Positions 59,629-64,000 of a stretch of DNA of 64,000 nt are shown here, piece by piece (the first letter of the stretch is position 1; the number at the start of each line of letters is the position of its first letter). The notes under the pieces are model-generated. The model had not been told where the DNA came from. It did not search any database and saw only the letters and a list, made by a program, of their open reading frames with translations. Source of the stretch: Paenibacillus tarimensis (GTDB lineage: Bacteria; Bacillota; Bacilli; Paenibacillales; Paenibacillaceae); the NCBI RefSeq assembly GCF_021532315.1, contig NZ_JAKGAO010000007.1:234285-298284 (forward strand), in the 5' to 3' direction. The translations under genes and the position numbers were made by a program.

Positions 59629-60531
59629 ATGCAGCAGAATACATATCAGCCGCAGCAGTCGGCAAGCCGTGCGAATAATGAGAACCGCGCCCGGATGCTG
59701 ATTTCTTGTCCGGACCGGCCGGGCATAGTAGCCGCGGTGTCGCAGTTTCTATATGAGCATGGAGCGAATATTGTACAGTCCGATCAGTATACGATGGATC
59801 CGGAAGGCGGCATGTTCTTCATCCGCTTCGAGTTTGACCTGAACGATCTGCCGAAGGAGCTGCCACAGCTTCAGGAGGATTTTGCCCGTGTTGCTGACCG
59901 CTTCGATATGAAGTGGCTGACGTTCCGCGCATCACGGAAGAAGCGTCTGGCGATTTTCGTCTCGAAGGAGGATCACTGTCTGCTGGAGCTGCTGTGGCAG
60001 TGGCAGGCTGGGGACCTTGATGCCGAAATCGCGATGGTGATCAGCAACCATCCGGATATGCGCGAGCTGGTGGAGTCGTTCGGTATTACGTACCACCACA
60101 TCCCGGTCACACCCGATACGAAGGAAGAAGCCGAGCGCCAGCAGCTTGAGGCAGTGGCAGACAAGGCTGATTTGATCGTGCTTGCCCGTTATATGCAGAT
60201 CATTACGCCTAAATTTATTGAATACTATCCGAATCGGATTATCAACATTCACCACTCCTTTCTACCGGCCTTCGTCGGGGGCAAGCCGTATGCGCAGGCT
60301 TATAAGCGCGGGGTAAAAATCATCGGTGCAACCGCCCACTATGTGACAGAGGAGCTGGATGGCGGCCCGATTATCGAGCAGGACGTTCAGCGTGTCAGCC
60401 ACCGCGATGATGTGACGGAGCTGAAGCGGATCGGCCGCACCATCGAACGGGTCGTCCTGGCGCGTGCGGTCAAGTGGCATATTGAGGACCGTGTATTGGT
60501 TCATCAGAACAAGACAGTTGTGTTCAGCTAG
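59629..60531 (+). CDS. purU: Formyltetrahydrofolate deformylase
   Basis: 300 residues. It converts 10-formyl-THF to THF and formate. An N-terminal ACT domain (about 20-100; ARMLISCPDRPGIVAAVSQFLYEHG) and a formyltransferase domain (about 105-300) with the catalytic His in INIHHSFLPAFVGGKPY and Asp in ELDGGPIIEQD. Length is typical. The ATG follows GAGAGGAAG at about 11 bp. A terminator-like hairpin follows. Confidence 0.94.
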   Translation: MQQNTYQPQQSASRANNENRARMLISCPDRPGIVAAVSQFLYEHGANIVQSDQYTMDPEGGMFFIRFEFDLNDLPKELPQLQEDFARVADRFDMKWLTFRASRKKRLAIFVSKEDHCLLELLWQWQAGDLDAEIAMVISNHPDMRELVESFGITYHHIPVTPDTKEEAERQQLEAVADKADLIVLARYMQIITPKFIEYYPNRIINIHHSFLPAFVGGKPYAQAYKRGVKIIGATAHYVTEELDGGPIIEQDVQRVSHRDDVTELKRIGRTIERVVLARAVKWHIEDRVLVHQNKTVVFS

Positions 60532-60576
60532 CTGCCTGCCGGCAGATGGCGGATTAAGGGATAAGCAATGTGAAGG

Positions 60577-60612
60577 GAGGCTGCTGGATGACAATCCGCA
60601 GCCTCATCATTT
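60577..60612 (+). terminator. Intrinsic terminator after purU
   Basis: GAGGCTGC / GCAGCCTC (8 bp, 13-nt loop) followed by ATCATTTTAT. Confidence 0.65.
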
Positions 60613-60709
60613 TATAACAGTGGAACGGGAACCATAATAGCACAGCTTTTTTTATATGAGCCAGCCTTCACCGGCTATCTTCGCTTCACCGCGTTGTTCC
60701 GTCAGCCTA

Positions 60710-60738
60710 TGGAAAACCGGAAGAGCTAATGGTACAAT
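60710..60738 (+). promoter_or_regulatory. Promoter candidate for tkt
   Basis: TGGAAA, 17-bp spacer, TACAAT with a TGG extension. It would start RNA near 60745, 67 nt before the transketolase ATG. Confidence 0.45.
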
Positions 60739-60811
60739 ATTCAAAGCCAATTGAAGCTCTGGATAGGACTTTATTCCGGCTCACTAGAACAGGAATGGGA
60801 GGAAACATGCA

Positions 60812-62830
60812 ATGACAGTCAAGAACAAGTCTATCGAACAGCTTTCGATCGACACAATCCGCACGCTTGCAATTGACGCAATCGAGAAAGCAAAATCCGG
60901 ACATCCTGGTATGCCGATGGGCTCTGCCCCAATGGGTTATCAGCTTTTTGCGAAAACGATGGTCCACAATCCTGCTAACCCAAGCTGGATCAACCGCGAC
61001 CGGTTCGTACTTTCCGCCGGCCACGGCTCCATGCTGCTGTACAGCTTGCTGCACCTTAGCGGATATGATCTCCCGATGGAAGAGATCCAGAATTTCCGCC
61101 AGTGGGATTCCTTAACGCCAGGCCATCCGGAATTCGGACATACGGCAGGCGTCGACGCGACAACCGGTCCTCTTGGACAAGGTATTGCAATGGCAGTAGG
61201 TATGGCCATGGCAGAAGCTCAGCTCGCGGCTACTTATAATAAAGATAATTTCAATGTTATTGATCACTACACGTATTCCATCTGCGGCGACGGCGACCTT
61301 ATGGAAGGCATCTCAAGCGAAGCGGCTTCCCTTGCTGGTCACCTGAAGCTCGGCAAGCTGGTTGTCCTGTATGATTCGAACGATATCTCCCTTGACGGCG
61401 AGTTGAACCTGTCCTTCTCCGAGAATGTTGAGAAGCGCTTTGAAGCGTACGGCTGGCAAGTGCTTCGCGTTGAAGACGGCAATGATCTAGGCGCACTGTC
61501 GAAAGCGATCGAGAAGGCACAGAAGGAAACGGACAAGCCTACCTTGATCGAAGTGAAGACAGTTATCGGCTACGGCAGCCCGAACAAAGGCGGCAAAGGC
61601 GGCCATGGCGGCACGCACGGTTCGCCGCTTGGTCCGGACGAGACGAAGCTGACGAAGCAGGCGTACGGCTGGCCTGAGGATGCTCAATTCTACGTGCCAG
61701 ATGAAGTGCGTGCTCACTTCGCTGACGTGAAGTCCAAAGGCGCAGACGCTAACGCTGCTTGGGACAAGCTGGTAGCGGAATACAAGCAGGCGCATCCGCA
61801 GCTTGCTGCTCAATTCGAAGCAGCCGTGAACGGCGAGCTTCCGGAAGGCTGGGACAAGGACCTGCCGAAGTATGCGGCAGAAGACAAGGCATTGTCCACG
61901 CGCGTTGCATCCGGTAATGCCCTGAACGGCCTGGCACCGAACGTGCCAAACCTGGTTGGCGGCTCCGCTGACCTGGAAAGCTCGACTATGACTCACCTGA
62001 ACGGCTTGGCCAACTTCAAGCCAGGCAGCTACGATGGCCGCAACATTTACTTCGGCGTTCGTGAGTTCGGTATGGCGGCAGCTATGAACGGCATGATGCT
62101 CCATGGCGGCTTGAAAGTATTCGGCGGTACGTTCTTCGTATTCACTGATTACCTGCGTCCGGCTGTTCGTCTGGCTGCACTGATGAAGCTTCCGGTTGTG
62201 TATGTGCTGACGCATGACAGTATCGCTGTCGGCGAAGACGGCCCGACACACGAGCCGATTGAGCAGCTGGCATCGATCCGCATCATTCCTGGTCTGACGG
62301 TTATTCGTCCGGCTGACGGCAACGAAACATCTGCTGCATGGCGTTATGCGGTAGCGAACAAGGAAAATCCGGTAGCGCTTGTTCTGACTCGTCAGAACCT
62401 GCCGATCCTCTCCGGTACAGTCGACAATGCTGTTGCCGGCATCGAGCGCGGCGCTTACGTTGTATCCGATGCGAAGAACGGCAAGCCTCAGGCACAGCTG
62501 CTCGCAACAGGTTCCGAGGTTCAGCTGGCTGTTGCAGCTCAGAAGGCGCTGGCTGAAGAAGGCATCGAAGTGCGCGTAGTCAGTATGCCGAGCTGGGATC
62601 TGTTCGAGAAGCAGGATAAGGCGTACAAGGATTCGGTTATCCTTCCGGATGTACCGGCACGTCTGGCAATCGAGATGGCTCATCCGTTCGGCTGGCATCG
62701 TTATGTTGGCGACAAGGGCGATGTGCTCGCGATCGACAGATTCGGCGCTTCCGCTCCTGGCGACCGTGTCATCAAGGAATATGGCTTCACGGTTGAGAAC
62801 GTTGTTAGCAAAGTGAAAGCTTTGCTGTAA
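60812..62830 (+). CDS. tkt: Transketolase
   Basis: 672 residues. Pentose phosphate pathway enzyme using thiamine diphosphate. [14 protein letters not shown], the TPP motif [32 protein letters not shown] (catalytic Glu), [19 protein letters not shown] and [18 protein letters not shown] are all standard. GGGAGGAA precedes the ATG. A single gene between purU and ppnP, flanked by terminators. Confidence 0.97.
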   Translation: MTVKNKSIEQLSIDTIRTLAIDAIEKAKSGHPGMPMGSAPMGYQLFAKTMVHNPANPSWINRDRFVLSAGHGSMLLYSLLHLSGYDLPMEEIQNFRQWDSLTPGHPEFGHTAGVDATTGPLGQGIAMAVGMAMAEAQLAATYNKDNFNVIDHYTYSICGDGDLMEGISSEAASLAGHLKLGKLVVLYDSNDISLDGELNLSFSENVEKRFEAYGWQVLRVEDGNDLGALSKAIEKAQKETDKPTLIEVKTVIGYGSPNKGGKGGHGGTHGSPLGPDETKLTKQAYGWPEDAQFYVPDEVRAHFADVKSKGADANAAWDKLVAEYKQAHPQLAAQFEAAVNGELPEGWDKDLPKYAAEDKALSTRVASGNALNGLAPNVPNLVGGSADLESSTMTHLNGLANFKPGSYDGRNIYFGVREFGMAAAMNGMMLHGGLKVFGGTFFVFTDYLRPAVRLAALMKLPVVYVLTHDSIAVGEDGPTHEPIEQLASIRIIPGLTVIRPADGNETSAAWRYAVANKENPVALVLTRQNLPILSGTVDNAVAGIERGAYVVSDAKNGKPQAQLLATGSEVQLAVAAQKALAEEGIEVRVVSMPSWDLFEKQDKAYKDSVILPDVPARLAIEMAHPFGWHRYVGDKGDVLAIDRFGASAPGDRVIKEYGFTVENVVSKVKALL

Positions 62831-62894
62831 TACGTCTTCACCTTTTGCAATAGGCGGCGGCTTTGTCCGAAGGCGGCACGCTGCCGCAGGAACG

Positions 62895-62926
62895 AAAGGA
62901 CCGCGGATGATCCCGCGGTCCTTTTC
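62895..62926 (+). terminator. Intrinsic terminator after tkt
   Basis: AAAGGACCGCGG / CCGCGGTCCTTT (12 bp, 6-nt loop) then TTCC. Confidence 0.85.
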
Positions 62927-62956
62927 CACTATAAGGAGAAGGGGGCATACACGATC

Positions 62957-63274
62957 ATGACTCAATTCGAACACGTAACTGTCGTTAAGCAGGCGAACGT
63001 CTACTTTGACGGCAAAGTGACCAGCCGTACCGTTCTGTTCCCGGACGGCACGAAGAAGACCCTCGGTATCATGATGCCAGGCGAATACGAGTTTGGCACT
63101 GATGCCAAGGAAATTATGGAGATCATGGCAGGGGAGCTTAAGGTGCTGCTGCCGGATGCCAGCGAATGGCTTCATATTAACGGTGAAGGCGAATTCATCG
63201 TTCCCGGCAATTCTAAGTTCAAGCTGCAGGTGGTATCGGTAACCGATTACTGCTGTTCCTACCTGGCAGAATAA
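62957..63274 (+). CDS. ppnP: Pyrimidine/purine nucleoside phosphorylase (DUF1255)
   Basis: 105 residues, cupin fold, the normal length for PpnP (YaiE). [41 protein letters not shown] and [13 protein letters not shown] are the family marks. It splits various nucleosides with phosphate. AAGGAGAAGGGGGC precedes the ATG. Single gene between two terminators. Confidence 0.93.
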   Translation: MTQFEHVTVVKQANVYFDGKVTSRTVLFPDGTKKTLGIMMPGEYEFGTDAKEIMEIMAGELKVLLPDASEWLHINGEGEFIVPGNSKFKLQVVSVTDYCCSYLAE

Positions 63275-63331
63275 GCCGATGGGCAGAGGAGGGCTGATCA
63301 GTCTTTCCTTCAAGATAAGCCCCAGCAGACT

Positions 63332-63375
63332 AAGGACCGTCCAAAGCTCCCAAGCAGGAGTGATGGACGGTCCTT
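63332..63375. terminator. Bidirectional terminator between ppnP and the PilZ gene
   Basis: AAGGACCGTCC / GGACGGTCCTT (11 bp) with an inner CTCC/GGAG stem; lies between two convergent genes. Confidence 0.75.
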
Positions 63376-63425
63376 CGTCATTTGCAGGGTATTAGTTAAT
63401 GAATCTGCTGTAAGAACAGCGGTAA

Positions 63426-64000
63426 TTACTGTTTTTCGGCAAGCTTACGGTCGATGTACTGCTCCAGCTGCTGCCGCTGGTAGAGCGGAATACCGGACAG
63501 CATACAGCCGTAGAAGAACAGGTCATCATGCCGTTCTATCCGGATAATCCGCGCCGTAATAGGCGGCAGGTTGGCATCGTTCTGGAAGTGAATTACGACG
63601 AACATATCCATCTCAAGCGGGTAGGTTGTGGCAATCTGCAGACCGCCTTCAGACAGATCGCGCAGCGATCCCACAATGGATTGTCCGGAGAATGCGCCCT
63701 CCTGTTCCCATTGATAGCAAGACATCATGAGGGGAATGTCCAGAGACAGCCGGGCTTTGCGGCGCCGGTCTTCGCCTTGCATAGAATGGGAATCCTGGGA
63801 ACCGTGCTCCTCCCCGCCAATTCGTCTGCCGATCCATTCTTCGTAACAGTAGGCAAGGGCGGCTAAGTCCAGCTCGCCGTGGCCTGCGGAATGACCGAGC
63901 TGGAAGAGGCTCTTGGACGCTTCCAGCATCGGCGTGGATACACCAAGGGTATCAGTCAGTACCGAGGACAGCTTGAGATCCTTAAGCATAAGGGCAAGCG
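63426..64000 (-). CDS. Beta-hydroxyacid dehydrogenase C-terminal domain fused to PilZ domain (5' end outside window)
   Basis: The frame is open to the right edge and must start beyond it. The visible N-terminal part (LALMLKDLKLSSVLTDTLGV, then SKSLFQLGHSAGHGELDLAAL) matches the C-terminal helical domain of 3-hydroxyisobutyrate/6-phosphogluconate-type dehydrogenases, including the catalytic-domain Lys-Asp (KDL) region. After a charged linker (about residues 55-78) there is a PilZ domain: DRRRKARLSLD (RxxxR) and RDLSEGGLQIA (DxSxxG), the c-di-GMP contacts, ending QYIDRKLAEKQ. There is no stop, start or frame change between them. It suggests a reductase whose activity or location responds to c-di-GMP. 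The Rossmann half is not visible. Confidence 0.8.
   Translation of the reverse strand, partial: LALMLKDLKLSSVLTDTLGVSTPMLEASKSLFQLGHSAGHGELDLAALAYCYEEWIGRRIGGEEHGSQDSHSMQGEDRRRKARLSLDIPLMMSCYQWEQEGAFSGQSIVGSLRDLSEGGLQIATTYPLEMDMFVVIHFQNDANLPPITARIIRIERHDDLFFYGCMLSGIPLYQRQQLEQYIDRKLAEKQ

Noticed and set aside
61487-63313. A 608-residue minus-strand open frame opposite tkt and ppnP
   Set aside because: It runs antisense to transketolase and ppnP, whose motifs are unmistakable; its product is rich in His/Arg/Leu with no domain. It is a by-product of codon usage in highly expressed genes.
1-64000. CRISPR arrays, tRNA or rRNA genes, insertion sequences, prophage, restriction-modification or defence islands
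   Set aside because: No regularly spaced repeats, cloverleaf-like sequences, transposase motifs or phage structural genes were recognised anywhere in the window.

Overview
The window looks like chromosomal DNA of an endospore-forming Paenibacillaceae-type Firmicute, most likely Paenibacillus or a close relative. Supporting points are strong AGGAGG-type ribosome binding sites, frequent TTG/GTG starts, moderate-to-high G+C, a YlbJ-type sporulation membrane protein, the Bacillus-type CcpN/YqfL pair, an XpaC/TelA pair, DUF2621 and HXXEE small proteins, glycogen genes and a Tad pilus locus. I see no rRNA, tRNA, CRISPR array, prophage or insertion sequence. Apart from one toxin-antitoxin cassette and a few remnants, this is ordinary core and lineage-specific chromosome.

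Layout. 1-5.3 kb: two paralogous GH3 glycosidases with membrane-seeking C-terminal tails flank a GtrA-like membrane protein and a family 2 glycosyltransferase. 5.5-5.9 kb: a complete-looking type I toxin-antitoxin cassette (27-residue toxin, convergent antisense RNA). 5.9-12.9 kb: minus-strand glgC-xpaC-telA diverging from plus-strand glgB-glgA. 13-16 kb: a lipoprotein, a decayed dihydrofolate-reductase-like fragment and a neopullulanase that would degrade maltodextrin or glycogen products. 16.1-24.2 kb: a secreted protein, a YflT-type stress protein, then two hybrid histidine kinases around a CheR-type methyltransferase. 24.2-28.3 kb: SDR dehydrogenase, acpS, an AraC regulator overlapping mutY. 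28.3-32.2 kb: a two-component system divergent from an M23-like lipoprotein. 32.2-39.1 kb: nadK, ylbJ, a 30-residue membrane peptide, a potassium channel, truncated hemoglobin, DUF2225 protein, two tiny co-translated proteins, and an M3 oligopeptidase.

39.2-42.3 kb: ccpN-yqfL-glpX, a gluconeogenic control unit, then ndk. 42.3-53.4 kb: a ten-gene Tad (type IVb/Flp pilus) locus: TadZ-like, TadA, TadB, TadC, Flp pilin, three TadE/G-like proteins (one with an Ig-like C-terminus), prepilin peptidase and an FHA-domain protein, all on one strand and mostly overlapping or closely spaced. 53.4-58.3 kb: small or decaying ORFs, an arginase-family protein divergent from an HxlR regulator with a good operator candidate, an HXXEE protein, a TIGR01777 epimerase, a lipoprotein and a DUF2621 protein. 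58.3-64 kb: endonuclease IV with a long C-terminal extension, purU, transketolase, ppnP, and at the edge a gene whose visible part joins the C-terminal domain of a beta-hydroxyacid dehydrogenase to a PilZ c-di-GMP-binding domain.

The most unusual items are the dehydrogenase-PilZ fusion, the type I toxin-antitoxin cassette with its visible RNA architecture, and the Tad locus with a promoter-terminator leader and an Ig-bearing pseudopilin. All functional calls come from motif recognition by eye; no database search was run.
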